Positions 17,211-26,349 are shown, numbered from the stretch's first letter. The stretch: DNA of 64,000 bases from DATFXM01 sp035315885 (GCA_035315885.1 DATFXM010000093.1:1-64000); one strand, 5' to 3'. Program-made: numbers and translations. The notes: generated by a model not told the origin, from the letters alone.

Positions 17211-17758
17211 GCTATCGGCAGTTCGCACAGCGCATAAGGGTTCCGAGCGGGTTCGTTCTGTTGCCGCTGTTATTTGTGCTCGCGAGGCCGACCGCCACGA
17301 TGCTTATCGCGGGATTGGCCGTCGCTTCCGTTGGCCTGGCAACGCGCGCATGGGCGTCCGGTTACTTGAAAAAGAACGAAGAACTGACGACTGCCGGACC
17401 ATACGCCTACACGAGAAACCCGCTGTATCTCGGGACGTTTCTGCTCGGCGCGGGAGCGGCGCTTGGCAGCGGCAGTCTGATTTTCGTAGCAGTATATTTA
17501 GCGTTCTATCTTGCTCTCTACTTGCCGGTGATCCATGCCGAAGCGGAAACGATGAAAAAAATGTTTCCCGACAGCTACGCCGGCTACAGTCACGACGTCC
17601 CGCTCTTACTCCCGAAACTACCGCGTTACCGCGCGGCCTCCAGTGCGGTAAAGTTCGATCCGTCTCTTTACCTCAAGCATCGGGAGTATCAGGCTGCGAT
17701 CGGTTTTGTAGTAATATATGCATTGCTCGTGCTCAAATGGATCGCGCTCGCCGAATGA
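17207..17758 (+). CDS. Isoprenylcysteine carboxyl methyltransferase-like membrane protein
   Basis: 183 residues with four or so membrane helices. The SAM-binding signature of the ICMT/PEMT group is present: TAGPYAYTRNPLYLGTFLL and the following HAEAETMKKMF. The bacterial substrates of these methyltransferases are mostly unknown. It overlaps the heptosyltransferase by ATGA, suggesting a shared transcript and perhaps a lipid or envelope substrate. Confidence 0.82.
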   Translation: MSYRQFAQRIRVPSGFVLLPLLFVLARPTATMLIAGLAVASVGLATRAWASGYLKKNEELTTAGPYAYTRNPLYLGTFLLGAGAALGSGSLIFVAVYLAFYLALYLPVIHAEAETMKKMFPDSYAGYSHDVPLLLPKLPRYRAASSAVKFDPSLYLKHREYQAAIGFVVIYALLVLKWIALAE

Positions 17759-17768
17759 CTCACTGAAA

Positions 17769-18653
17769 ATGATCGGAGCTCAGCCCCTGATGCAGGCCTT
17801 AACTGTCGTCGCGTTGATGATCTCGTTTCTGGGGGGACTCCAGGAAACGCGGACGGCCTCGCTCGACGCAAAATCCACCGCGGCAAAATCAATCAAGCCC
17901 TTCTCAGAAGCGCCCTCTACAATCGAAGCGTTGCCGTTCAAAATAGGCGAAGTGCTCACCTACGAGGCAACCTTTTCCAAATTCATTTTCTCGGGAACCA
18001 TCGGCGAGCTCACGCTATCGGTACTCCTCCCGTCGGATCCTTCGAAATCGAAACTGTTGGAGCTTCGCGCCGATGCGGCCTCGAAGGGTTTCTTCCCGGC
18101 ACTCATTGGATTGAAGGTCAAGGATCGGTTCAGCGCATTCATCAATCCCCGCGACTTCGGTCTCGAGTACTCGGCACGCAATATTGAAGAAAACAAAGTC
18201 AAGCGAACTCACCAGTCCACGATAGTTCGCGATTCCGGCAAAGTTCGGGTCGTTGACAGTGACCTGACGAAGGACAACGTTTCAACGACAACAAAAGAAG
18301 CGCCGTCGCCTTGTTGGACGCAGGACGTTTTGTCGGCTCTGTATTACGCCCGGTTCCAACCGCTCCGGGAAGGCGACACTATTCCGGTCCCGATCTCTGA
18401 TCTCGGCTCAAACTACAATATCGAATTGGCTGTGCTGCAACGCGAGGAAGTAAAGGTCACCGCAGGCAAGTTCAAGGCTATCCAGATTGACATTCGCGCA
18501 TTCAACGGGCGCTACGTCAAGAGGTCTGGTGAATTGATGATCTGGCTAAGTGACGATAATCGTCGCATTCCAATTCTGGCAAGACTGAAAACATCAGGCT
18601 ACACCGCTACGATCGAGCTGAAGAAGATCGCAAGCGGTGAGCGCGCCAATTGA
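17769..18653 (+). CDS. DUF3108 family secreted protein
   Basis: 294 residues from the ATG at 17769; ATG 17790 is a possible alternative. The N-terminal hydrophobic segment (about 9-26) looks like a signal peptide. The mature part begins near LPFKIGEVLTYEATFSKFIFSGTIGEL, typical of DUF3108, and is predicted all-beta. Its function is not established; the family is commonly found with envelope genes. It follows the methyltransferase by 10 bp, so the three plus-strand genes form one operon. It converges with the TPR gene 3 bp downstream. Confidence 0.75.
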   Translation: MIGAQPLMQALTVVALMISFLGGLQETRTASLDAKSTAAKSIKPFSEAPSTIEALPFKIGEVLTYEATFSKFIFSGTIGELTLSVLLPSDPSKSKLLELRADAASKGFFPALIGLKVKDRFSAFINPRDFGLEYSARNIEENKVKRTHQSTIVRDSGKVRVVDSDLTKDNVSTTTKEAPSPCWTQDVLSALYYARFQPLREGDTIPVPISDLGSNYNIELAVLQREEVKVTAGKFKAIQIDIRAFNGRYVKRSGELMIWLSDDNRRIPILARLKTSGYTATIELKKIASGERAN

Positions 18654-18656
18654 TTC

Positions 18657-19568
18657 TCAGCGGTTGATCGTTGATTCAAACACTAAGGCCGCTTTACATT
18701 CTGCGCGCTTGTAATCGTAAGCAAACCCGTCCGGATCTACCGGCTCGAGATCGCTATTCAGTTTCAGTCCCATCGCAGAGAGCGCTGGAGCCAGCTCCCG
18801 GAGCCGCCCCGGGCACTGCCCTCTCTGCTGTCTGAATCTCTCGATCAACCCATTTATCGCATCCAGCTCGTCGAGTGATCGCAACTGCTTGAGCCGCGCC
18901 AAGGCCTGAATACGTATTTTCTCATCGTCGCTGTCGAGATAACTTCGATAAATCGTATAGGCGACTTCGCGGCTTTCGCCTTTGATCTTCATTACCCCGA
19001 CCATGTCGTTCATCCACCACGGCGCGCCTTCGATACCGCTCCCGATCTCGTACCACCTCGAGGCCTTCGCGTAGTCTTCCGCCTGAGCCTCGCCCTGCTT
19101 GCCGTTGCCGGATTGCCAATAGATGTAGGCGAGGTCGCGACATACGCCCCAATCTGTCGGGTTCTCGCGATGCCCCTTCTCCAGCAAAGCTATCGCGGCA
19201 TCCATATCGCGCTCGGGCAGAAAAATCGCTCCGAATCTGTATGCTGGCGTATGATGTGGGTCCAGAGCAGTAACAATGTTGAGGAGCGGCGCCAGCAGCG
19301 GCATGTCTATGTCTTTTGTCGCGGCCGATAACCGCTTATCACTCTCGACGAGCTTTCGTCCAAAGTATTGCACAGTTCTGATCCAGTAGATGTCGGCTAC
19401 AATCGCAGACAAACCGACGCTCATCCGTCTGATCGTTTCACCGGAAGACAGGTAAAGCACGTCTTCGGACGACGACGGAGGCTTGACGCTTGTATCGATC
19501 CAGCGCTGCATCGGATAGAGCGATGCAAACCCGAGCACTATGATCAATGCCGACTTCCATCCCTTCAT
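18657..19568 (-). CDS. Membrane-anchored TPR-like protein, unknown function
   Basis: 303 residues from the ATG at 19568; the longer frame begins inside the preceding gene. One N-terminal membrane segment (about 4-20, SALIIVLGFASLYPM) is followed by a helical region resembling tetratricopeptide repeats (ALDPHHTPAYRFGAIFLPER, AIALLEKGHRENPTDWGVCRDLAYIYW). It follows an ABC-2 permease by 22 bp, so it may serve the same transporter, for instance as a periplasmic partner. Confidence 0.7.
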   Translation of the reverse strand: MKGWKSALIIVLGFASLYPMQRWIDTSVKPPSSSEDVLYLSSGETIRRMSVGLSAIVADIYWIRTVQYFGRKLVESDKRLSAATKDIDMPLLAPLLNIVTALDPHHTPAYRFGAIFLPERDMDAAIALLEKGHRENPTDWGVCRDLAYIYWQSGNGKQGEAQAEDYAKASRWYEIGSGIEGAPWWMNDMVGVMKIKGESREVAYTIYRSYLDSDDEKIRIQALARLKQLRSLDELDAINGLIERFRQQRGQCPGRLRELAPALSAMGLKLNSDLEPVDPDGFAYDYKRAECKAALVFESTINR

Positions 19569-19590
19569 TCTGGATCCCCGCCGTTGCGAC

Positions 19591-20478
19591 TCATTTGAAG
19601 CTACGCCTTCTAAAGATGGTGATCGCCGCCGATAGCAGAATGGCAATGTAGATCGCGGCATAGATCGTCGACGCCAACGCCATCTTCATTGGGACAATGC
19701 TTCCGTGTCGCGCCTCTGATATATAGCCGAAGTTCTGAAGGTTCGGAAGCACATAGTACAACGTCATCAGCACCGCTCGAGAAACAGCCGAGCCGGTCAT
19801 TGCGGCCATCTGCAAAAGGTCGCTGCTCAGTTGGCCGATGACGTACACAGCGAACGAAAACAACGCCGACAGCATCGGCGTCGTGAAGCTCGAGAACATG
19901 AGCGCGATCGCTACAACTAGAGCTAGCTCGAGGTAGATCAGGAATCCCGCTGCCAATATCGCCTTTTGAACATTAACCCACCCGCGGTTGACGTACAGAA
20001 TCGCCGCCTCTGTAGCGAGAATCATCACTGCCGAGTTGACCAGCAGCGTCAAACACAGCCCGAGGTATTTCCCCACGATGAACTCATGGCGGTGTACCGG
20101 TTTTGACAGAAGGTTGTAGATCGTGCGGCGATCGATCTCCTTGTAGACCAGTCCCACCCCGATGAAGATTGCGATGAGCGCACCGAACACTCGCATTGCG
20201 CTCAAACCGAGACTCGCGGTGAATTCCGTCTCTTGAGAAATGGAAAGGTCGCTCACAAAGATAGACGCGGCAACAAGGATGAATACGAACAGGAGAAGGT
20301 TGTAAAGGACTCTATCGCGAACCGATTCGCGAAAGGTGTTCACGGTGATCACCCAGATGCGATGCGCGCCGTTTGAATTAGTTGTTGCTTTGGCGAGACG
20401 ATCTTCCAAGGGCTCAGAGTTGGCGCGGGTTTCGCCCGCTGCGGTGCTGGTTGTGATGGTGACTTCGCTTTTGTTCAA
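19591..20478 (-). CDS. ABC-2 type transporter permease
   Basis: 295 residues with six predicted membrane helices and an N-terminal cytoplasmic tail of ~45 residues. The motif ITVNTFRESVRDRVLYNLLLF and the later VYKEIDRRTIYNLLSKPVHRHEFIVGKYLG are typical of the NosY/ABC-2 permease group. No ATP-binding subunit is adjacent: the next upstream gene is a membrane-TPR protein. The permease therefore needs an ATPase encoded elsewhere. Its start codon abuts an AAATCTC-type repeat array. Confidence 0.85.
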   Translation of the reverse strand: MNKSEVTITTSTAAGETRANSEPLEDRLAKATTNSNGAHRIWVITVNTFRESVRDRVLYNLLLFVFILVAASIFVSDLSISQETEFTASLGLSAMRVFGALIAIFIGVGLVYKEIDRRTIYNLLSKPVHRHEFIVGKYLGLCLTLLVNSAVMILATEAAILYVNRGWVNVQKAILAAGFLIYLELALVVAIALMFSSFTTPMLSALFSFAVYVIGQLSSDLLQMAAMTGSAVSRAVLMTLYYVLPNLQNFGYISEARHGSIVPMKMALASTIYAAIYIAILLSAAITIFRRRSFK

Positions 20479-20480
20479 GG

Positions 20481-20588
20481 TTCAAGAATCTCTCAGACTG
20501 CAATTTCAAATTTCAGATTTGAAATCTCAGATTTCAGATTTCACAGCTCAAATCTCAAGTCTCAAATTCAAATTTCAAATCTCAAATT
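20481..20588. repeat. AAATTTCAGATTTC repeat array
   Basis: A/T-rich units of 7-9 bp (CAAATTTCAGATTTGAAAT, then CTCAAATCTCAAGTCTCAAAT and similar) fill the gap between the permease start and the stop of the upstream membrane-TPR gene, with inverse-complementary halves (ATTTCAGATTTGAAAT is palindrome-like). Confidence 0.8.
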
Positions 20589-22515
20589 ATTTTCCATGCA
20601 AGCGACTCAACGCCTGCTTGATCCGTTCGGCAACCTCACCCTCACCCGCCAACTCCAGCCCACGCCGAAATGCATCACCAGCGCGCATCGCCTGCCCCGC
20701 CTGCTCGTACGCAATCCCGAGTTCGTAGCACGCCTCCGCATCGCTTCCCGACGCAACCACCCTCTCAAGCTCCACAGCAGCTCGCTCAGCCTTCCCAAGT
20801 CGAAGGTAGCACAGCGCAAGATTGTATCGCGAAGCCACCGCCGAAGCCTTCAACCGTAAAGCCTGCTCGAAACAATTCGCAGCCGTCTGATAGTCGGCCG
20901 CCTCAAAATAAACCGTTCCCAGGTTGTTGTGCGCTTCAAACAAGTCTGGTTGCAGCGTCAGCGCCCTCTTAAAGCTGCGAGTAGCCGCCGGCCGATCGCC
21001 CAACCGCGCATAGACACGCCCCAGAGCGTCAAACACAACCGCCTCGTCAGGCTTCATCGCAGCCGCCGACTCCAGCCGCTCTCTCGCACCCGCCACGTCG
21101 CCTGACTCCAAAAACGAGACTCCAGCATTGTACTGCGGAGCCCAGTACGACGGGCATACTCGCGCCGCGTTAGACCAGAGCGCCTCCGAACTCGCCCAAA
21201 CCATGTTTCCCCTCACGGACACCACGATCGCAGCAGCCAACAGCAGAACTGCCACTGTGATTCTAGAAGCAGGCAACCGTTTCGCGCCGAGCAGGACGCT
21301 CGAAAGCAAGAACGCGAACCCTGCAACCGGCAAATAAAGATAATGGTCAAACACCAGGTACTCTTCGCGAGAAATCTGACTCAAATTCAACACCGGGATA
21401 AGCGGTACAAGAACAAGCAGCAGACCCGGCCACACATAACGCGGTACGCGAGCTCGCCAATAAATCAACGATGCAACCGTGACCGCAATAACCAGCGCCG
21501 GTATCAGAAACGCAAGCGCGCCCGCGCGGGTTATGAAATGTGTGCCGTAGGTGACGCTCAGTCCGACCGGCCAAATCAGGTGAAGCAGATAACTGCAAAT
21601 CACAAACGGAAGCGTAAGCAGGCTCTGTATGGCAGGGCGATCGACCGCCTGCGGATTTCGAAACATCATCTCCTTCAACACGAGGTAACGCGGGATCAGG
21701 TATAAGAGACTCGCAAGCAGGTAAGGAATCGCAGCGCGAGCCGCGGACGAGAGCCTCGAGCTAGTCGAGCCGGCCGATTTAATCAGCTCGAGTCCGAAAA
21801 CCATCACGATCAAGCTCAGCGCGGTTTCCTTGGAGTACGCCGCGAGAACAAACAGCACCAAAGACCAGGTCATGCTAGTTCGATTAATGCCGCTCTCTGA
21901 AGATCGTTTCGAAGTCGCAGCCGATTCTCGCGCTCTCAAGTAAAAGCACAGCGATCCTATGAAAAATATTGAGAACAACGGGTCAGTCAATCCGCTCACC
22001 CAACACACTGACTCCGCGTGGACCGGATGCACTGCGAACAAGAGTGCTGCGCCGCCAGCCACAATTCTCTGACCGCTGAGGAGCAGTAAGAGGTAAAAGA
22101 CTCCTATTGAGCATGCGACGTGAAGTGCCAGACTAACCAAATGCCAACCCTGCGGCCAGAGCCCAAACAAGTGATACTCGACGGTCAACAATACAGTGAA
22201 CAGCGGCCTGTAATAAGGAAGCGGCGGCGGTGTCCCAGGCTCGGCTTGATCGCGAAACGACCAGACAGATGTTGTAAAGGCATGACCCACGTTGCCCCAC
22301 GAACGAATCGACTGGTTTTGCGTGATCTGGTCGGTGTCGTCGAAGACAAACTCGCCGCCAAGCGAATTCGAGTAGACAAGAACCGCGAGAAGGCCGACCA
22401 ACATGATTATCCTGGAGTTCGTTAGCCAGACGGAGTTCTCCTGTGCCGACGTGCCTCCAACCGCGGCGACTCGCTTTTGCACTCTGGATTCGTATCCTCC
22501 AGTCCCGACCGACAT
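20587..22515 (-). CDS. Membrane-TPR protein of the TMTC/PMT-like type (copy 2)
   Basis: 642 residues from the ATG at 22515, which lies after the stop of the upstream paralog; the longer frame to 22623 would overlap it. About ten membrane helices (35-450) begin with a short motif GGEFVFDDTDQITQN, the DD element of GT39/PMT-like glycosyltransferases. Four or five TPRs follow to the end (YNAGVSFLESGDVAGARERL, VFDALGRVYARLGDRPAATRSF, AHNNLGTVYFEAADYQTAANCF, YNLALCYLRLGKAERAAVEL). Eukaryotic TMTC proteins with this layout are O-mannosyltransferases; in bacteria the role is unknown but protein or lipid glycosylation from a polyprenyl donor is the best guess. Confidence 0.8.
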   Translation of the reverse strand: MSVGTGGYESRVQKRVAAVGGTSAQENSVWLTNSRIIMLVGLLAVLVYSNSLGGEFVFDDTDQITQNQSIRSWGNVGHAFTTSVWSFRDQAEPGTPPPLPYYRPLFTVLLTVEYHLFGLWPQGWHLVSLALHVACSIGVFYLLLLLSGQRIVAGGAALLFAVHPVHAESVCWVSGLTDPLFSIFFIGSLCFYLRARESAATSKRSSESGINRTSMTWSLVLFVLAAYSKETALSLIVMVFGLELIKSAGSTSSRLSSAARAAIPYLLASLLYLIPRYLVLKEMMFRNPQAVDRPAIQSLLTLPFVICSYLLHLIWPVGLSVTYGTHFITRAGALAFLIPALVIAVTVASLIYWRARVPRYVWPGLLLVLVPLIPVLNLSQISREEYLVFDHYLYLPVAGFAFLLSSVLLGAKRLPASRITVAVLLLAAAIVVSVRGNMVWASSEALWSNAARVCPSYWAPQYNAGVSFLESGDVAGARERLESAAAMKPDEAVVFDALGRVYARLGDRPAATRSFKRALTLQPDLFEAHNNLGTVYFEAADYQTAANCFEQALRLKASAVASRYNLALCYLRLGKAERAAVELERVVASGSDAEACYELGIAYEQAGQAMRAGDAFRRGLELAGEGEVAERIKQALSRLHGK

Positions 22516-22538
22516 TCGGTTTCTTGCCCTCAACGACG

Positions 22539-24293
22539 CTACTCGAGCGCGGGTTTTTGTGACGCGTCTTTGGTTGCTGCGTCGTCCCGCGCCTTCTTGA
22601 GCTGAGCGAGCCGCTCTCGCCACTCTTCCGAACGCGGGCCATTCGGGTCCAGCTCGAGCGCCTTCTGCTGCTCATCGACAGCTTCGGAATAACGCCGCAG
22701 CACTGCATCGGCGAACGCCAGGTTGAAATGAGCAACGGGATTGTCGGGCGTCAGCGCGGCAACTCGCGAGAAACGCCGGCGAGATTCGCCCCAGTTGCCC
22801 GATCGACCACACAACAACGCCGAGTTGGTCAGCGCTTCTACGGAATCTGAATTGATGCTCAACGCAATCTCGTATTCGTTGAGCGCCGTAGCGGGGTCTC
22901 GCTTGTTCTCTGCCAACGATCCCAACGCAAGATGAGCCAGCCGCGAACCCGGAGCCCTTTGGGCGGCTCGCACCCAGAGCGTTTCGTTGCTTTGCCATTG
23001 CGCGTTCTGCCTGATTGTCAAAATCGAAAGCAGCACGATGAGCGATGCCGTAAAGGCGATTCGAAGCGCGGGCGGCTTGATCGCCCAAAGGCCGAGCGCC
23101 ACCAGCATCCCCGCGCCGATCAGCGAACCATAAAGATATCTATCGTGAACTATCTCTTCACTCACAAAGGCAGTCGTATTCAAATGAGGAGCCAACGGCA
23201 GTATCAGCCACAGAGCCGCGGCGGCAACTGCCTTCGACTTGCCAGCGCCCCACAACAGCAACACAGCGACGACTGACATCGCGGCAAGTGGTATCCAAAA
23301 ACTCGTGAGGCCGAGCTGTCTGACGTAGCCGAACGGGTACATCAGCGACAAATCAACCGGATAGATCAACAACAAACAGTACTTCGCCAGAAGTGCCGGC
23401 ATCGTCTGCAGGACGTTTGAAAGCCCAAGGTGCGCGTCGTCGGGGAAGTTCAGATTGCGATTTCTACCGAGCAGCAAGCCGAGGGCACCGTAGCGCGCTG
23501 CAAGATATACGACCGCCACGGCAACGGTTCCGACGAACATCCGCTTCCCCGCGGCTGAAACCGCCGGCCCCTCCTTCGATCGAAAAACGAAGAGCTCACA
23601 ACCAAGCACAATCAAAGGCAAGACGAGCGTCTGCTCCTTGGTAAATGCGCCGACCAGGAACAACGCCAGCGCTCCGGCAAGCCATCCGATTCTCCCTCGC
23701 TCGCGGTAGACCAGATAACAATCAAAAGACCCGATCATAAACGCCGTCGAAAGCGGCCCGACGACGCCGGAAATCCAGGCTACGGACTCGCTTTGAAGCG
23801 GGTGCACTGCAAAGATTGCCACAGCTAGTCCGGCCATCAAGATGGTCGAACGCTCGCTGTGCCTGGTCGTCAGCTCGAAGATCTTTCTTGCGGCAGTGAA
23901 TACAAGCAAAGCGTTCAAGCAGTGCAGGCCGATGACTATCAGATGCCACGTTCGAGCGCTCGAGGGCCCAGCTCCGGCAATCTGCCGCCCGATCATCAGC
24001 GCGATAAGAAAAACCGGCCGGTAGTAGATGCTATCGAGCCTGCCGCGTGCCCGGTCAGGTTCGATGTTTGACCAGAAGTCCTGTGTGAAGGCTCGCTTCA
24101 CATCTTCGACATGCAAGCCCGCGCGGGTTGGGTTATCAGCGATCTGCGGGCTGTCATCCCACACGAATGAGCCGGACACTGAGTTGGCAAAGGCGGCCAA
24201 CACCATCACCACCAGCGCGAGCATCACTGTTAGTTTCAGGTTTGAAAGATTGAAGGGTGCGGCGTTAGGCGAATTCGGGTCAAGCTCGTGCAA
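22539..24293 (-). CDS. Membrane-TPR protein of the TMTC/PMT-like type (copy 1)
   Basis: 584 residues. It has the same design as the following gene: VSGSFVWDDSPQIADNPTR after the first helix, HPLQSESVAWISGVVGPLSTAFM in the membrane part, and two to three TPRs near the end (YEIALSINSDSVEALTNSALLCGRSG, AHFNLAFADAVLRRYSEAVDEQ). The C-terminal tail is charged. The two copies align along the membrane part but are well diverged, so they are old tandem paralogs, perhaps with different acceptors. Confidence 0.8.
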   Translation of the reverse strand: MHELDPNSPNAAPFNLSNLKLTVMLALVVMVLAAFANSVSGSFVWDDSPQIADNPTRAGLHVEDVKRAFTQDFWSNIEPDRARGRLDSIYYRPVFLIALMIGRQIAGAGPSSARTWHLIVIGLHCLNALLVFTAARKIFELTTRHSERSTILMAGLAVAIFAVHPLQSESVAWISGVVGPLSTAFMIGSFDCYLVYRERGRIGWLAGALALFLVGAFTKEQTLVLPLIVLGCELFVFRSKEGPAVSAAGKRMFVGTVAVAVVYLAARYGALGLLLGRNRNLNFPDDAHLGLSNVLQTMPALLAKYCLLLIYPVDLSLMYPFGYVRQLGLTSFWIPLAAMSVVAVLLLWGAGKSKAVAAAALWLILPLAPHLNTTAFVSEEIVHDRYLYGSLIGAGMLVALGLWAIKPPALRIAFTASLIVLLSILTIRQNAQWQSNETLWVRAAQRAPGSRLAHLALGSLAENKRDPATALNEYEIALSINSDSVEALTNSALLCGRSGNWGESRRRFSRVAALTPDNPVAHFNLAFADAVLRRYSEAVDEQQKALELDPNGPRSEEWRERLAQLKKARDDAATKDASQKPALE

Positions 24294-24425
24294 GGCAGTC
24301 CCTCATCGTTAGTGCAAGCGTAAGAACTGCGGCGCTGGGACCGGCATGAACGGCCGGCTACAGCAGCTTCACAGTCTTCGTTTCCACGTGGGGGCTGCGC
24401 AAACGGGGAAAGGGGGAAGAGAAAC

Positions 24426-24521
24426 TTCTGATAGTGAGTTCTGAGTGGTTATTCTGAGCCTGAGTTCTGAGTGCTTAACGCGGCGGTCATCACTCAGAAC
24501 TCAGCACTCGGAACCCAGAAC
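24426..24521. repeat. Inverted CTGAGTT/ACTCAG heptad pair before the last pilin gene's stop
   Basis: Plus-type units (GAGTTCTGAGTGG, CCTGAGTTCTGAGTGC) at 24434-24474 and inverse units (ACTCAGAACTCAGCACTCGG) at 24491-24521. The right arm stops at the pilin stop codon at 24522-24524. The interval 24294-24425 shows no gene. Confidence 0.87.
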
Positions 24522-24998
24522 TTACTGAATGGGCTGGCCGTCTTTTGGTATCCGATCCTGTGGCGTAGCCGACGGCGGAGTTTCTCCGTCAGCCTCATAA
24601 ACCACGCTTGTCTCGTTTGTGTAATAGGATCGGTTGCCTGTCCCGAATGTTCCCGACTTGCTGGGCTTGGCGGTAGCATCGAACATCGATGCGCCTTCAC
24701 CTTCAATCGGAGTTGCCGTAAAGACGTAGCCTCCCTTGTTTCCGGAAGCCAGGGCCGAATCGATATTTGCCTGCGCGCCCAGCGTCGCAAGGTCGGTGAA
24801 TTTGCGTCTTCCTTTTGTTACCGAGTAAAGCACTTCGGCATCGCGTATAACTTGAAGCTCTTTGATCGCGGCCGTCTCGCGGGCGGCCTGTTGTGATCTG
24901 AGCAGGTTTGGGACTGCGATCGCTGCGATAATGCCGATGATTGCCACAACGATGAGCAACTCGATCAGCGAGAACCCTCTCTGCCGTCTCTTCTGCAT
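24522..24998 (-). CDS. Type IV pilin-like protein 1
   Basis: 158 residues from the ATG at 24998 (GGAG 6 bp before it). The prepilin site is RQRG|FSLIELLIVVAIIG with Glu5 of the mature protein present, followed by the usual hydrophobic helix to about residue 33. The C-terminal domain has GTGNRSYYTNETSVVYEADG, shared with the next pilin, so the two are paralogs. It has no sigma-54-like site directly upstream and may be cotranscribed or expressed at a lower level. Confidence 0.9.
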   Translation of the reverse strand: MQKRRQRGFSLIELLIVVAIIGIIAAIAVPNLLRSQQAARETAAIKELQVIRDAEVLYSVTKGRRKFTDLATLGAQANIDSALASGNKGGYVFTATPIEGEGASMFDATAKPSKSGTFGTGNRSYYTNETSVVYEADGETPPSATPQDRIPKDGQPIQ

Positions 24999-25122
24999 TG
25001 TCTCCACCTCAGCTCTCAATTTGACCCCGAAGGGGGAAGCTCAATTTAGCTTGCTTGCAAAATCGAACGCAGCCGTCGGGGCGCCGTTCATTATAATTCG
25101 AGCTGATGGCGGTGACTATAAC

Positions 25123-25158
25123 ACAAACGGGTGAGCCTCGAAAGACCCACCCGTTTGT
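25123..25158. terminator. Hairpin between the two pilin genes
   Basis: ACAAACGGGTG (25123-25133) and CACCCGTTTGT (25148-25158) form a perfect 11-bp stem with a 14-base loop, in the gap after the upstream pilin stop. There is no clear T run on either strand, so it may act as an attenuator or mRNA 3'-end stabiliser and not as a strong terminator. Confidence 0.6.
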
Positions 25159-25183
25159 AGAACACTGCGGGATGTGGTGACGA

Positions 25184-25681
25184 CTACTCGATCGGAGTTG
25201 CGCCGGCGGTCGGCTGACGCTGCGTTGCGCTGTAGCCAGCCAGGGCGGCTCCCGAACCATCTGTATCCTGATAGATCACGTAGGTCTCGTTCGAGTAGAA
25301 CCCTCTGTTTCCGGTGCCGAAGGTACCCGAGGACTGCGGCAAAGCCGTAGTATCGAAGTACGACGGGTTGCCGCCAACCACCGCAGGCGTGCCCGTGCAC
25401 ACAAAGTTGTAGCCGCTCTTCGCGCCGGCGCCCAATAAACTGTCGATGGCGCTGTCACCAGCCAGCGTGCTGAGGTCTACACAGAAATCCCTGCCCCGAC
25501 CACGGGTCGACTGATAGGTCGCCTGGGCGGTGCCGACGGTGCGAGTTGACCCGATGGCTGACGCCTCGTTGGCCGCCTGACGGGATTTAAGCAGGTTTGG
25601 AATTGCGATAGCAGCGATGATGCCGATGATGGCCACCACTATCAGCAGCTCGATCAGCGAAAATCCTCTCTCTTTCTTCAT
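25184..25681 (-). CDS. Type IV pilin-like protein 2 (likely major pilin)
   Basis: 165 residues starting MKKERG|FSLIELLIVVAIIG, a type III signal peptide with six residues. Glu5 is present. The globular part has two Cys residues (FCVDLSTL, NFVCTGTP), possibly a disulfide, and the shared GTGNRGFYSNETYVIYQD. It has a short clean leader and a candidate sigma-54 promoter at 25767-25783 and its own stem-loop at the 3' end, both expected of a highly expressed major pilin, but the assignment as major pilin is inference. Confidence 0.92.
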   Translation of the reverse strand: MKKERGFSLIELLIVVAIIGIIAAIAIPNLLKSRQAANEASAIGSTRTVGTAQATYQSTRGRGRDFCVDLSTLAGDSAIDSLLGAGAKSGYNFVCTGTPAVVGGNPSYFDTTALPQSSGTFGTGNRGFYSNETYVIYQDTDGSGAALAGYSATQRQPTAGATPIE

Positions 25682-25766
25682 AAAGCTCTAAGCTCCTTTT
25701 GCAGTTTAATTGCCGTAGGTCACTCTTCCTAGCGGCCAATCTACGACAGATTGCGTTTTGTTTATC

Positions 25767-25783
25767 AACAAAGCCCGTGCCAG
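25767..25783 (-). promoter_or_regulatory. Candidate sigma-54 promoter for pilin 2
   Basis: Reverse-strand CTGGCACGGGCTTTGTT: the -24 element TGGCACG is exact and the -12 element is TTGT instead of TTGC at correct spacing. The leader to the ATG would be about 74 nt. Confidence 0.65.
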
Positions 25784-25875
25784 TTTGCTATCCGCCTACG
25801 TCGTCACCGAACTTGTTGTCAGGAAAGGCGCTCAAATTTGACCCCGTCAAGCTGACCGAACCTCTTAACAAAAAG

Positions 25876-25887
25876 CGATATGCGCCA
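25876..25887 (-). promoter_or_regulatory. Candidate enhancer site, CGATATGCGCCA (read TGGCGCATATCG on this strand)
   Basis: Identical 12-mer at 25876-25887, 26615-26626 and 46072-46083. The first lies about 95 bp, and the second about 190 bp, upstream of the two pilin -24 elements, suitable distances for a PilR upstream activator site. This reading is inference; the copy at 46072 is not near a pilin gene. Confidence 0.4.
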
Positions 25888-25917
25888 ATGCCACTTTTTG
25901 TCATGAACAGTGCCGTT

Positions 25918-26349
25918 TTAACGGGGAATCGGGGCGCTTAAGGCTGTCGCCGGAGCCCCAACTTCGAACTTGATTACCGCCGAATCGTCCACGAAGAAGT
26001 ACGACGAAGTGGACGGCTCAACTCTTGGATCCGCAGTGCAGTGGAAATGCTCTACACCATCGATTACATCGATCTTGAGGTCGAACGTATAACCGCTCTT
26101 CTCGCCCGCAGCGATGTGCTCGTCGATCGTTCCCTCAGGCGCTAAATCCGTCAAAAGCGCATAACGCTTGTGCCGAATCTTGTACAGATTTTCTGCCGAC
26201 GTGACGGTCCTTAGCGTCTGAATCGCCGAACCGGATTGCGCGTATTGCCGGGCTTTAACAAGACCTGGAACTGCGACCGCCATGATGGTCCCGATGACCG
26301 CAATCACAATCAGAAGTTCAACAATCGAGAAACCTCTGGAATCTTTCAT
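25918..26349 (-). CDS. Type IV pilin-like protein 3
   Basis: 143 residues with MKDSRG|FSIVELLIVIAVIG and Glu5. It is more diverged than the other two (C-terminal part SYFFVDDSAVIKFEVG). It has an excellent sigma-54 promoter 59 bp upstream and lies directly downstream of pilR. It could be a minor pilin or a second major subunit. The proteins of this block are of the general type IVa/T2SS pseudopilin class. Confidence 0.88.
   Translation of the reverse strand: MKDSRGFSIVELLIVIAVIGTIMAVAVPGLVKARQYAQSGSAIQTLRTVTSAENLYKIRHKRYALLTDLAPEGTIDEHIAAGEKSGYTFDLKIDVIDGVEHFHCTADPRVEPSTSSYFFVDDSAVIKFEVGAPATALSAPIPR

Noticed and set aside
25020..25183. Sigma-54 promoter for pilin 1
   Set aside because: I found no TGGCACG-type element in this gap; the hairpin at 25123-25158 is the only clear signal.
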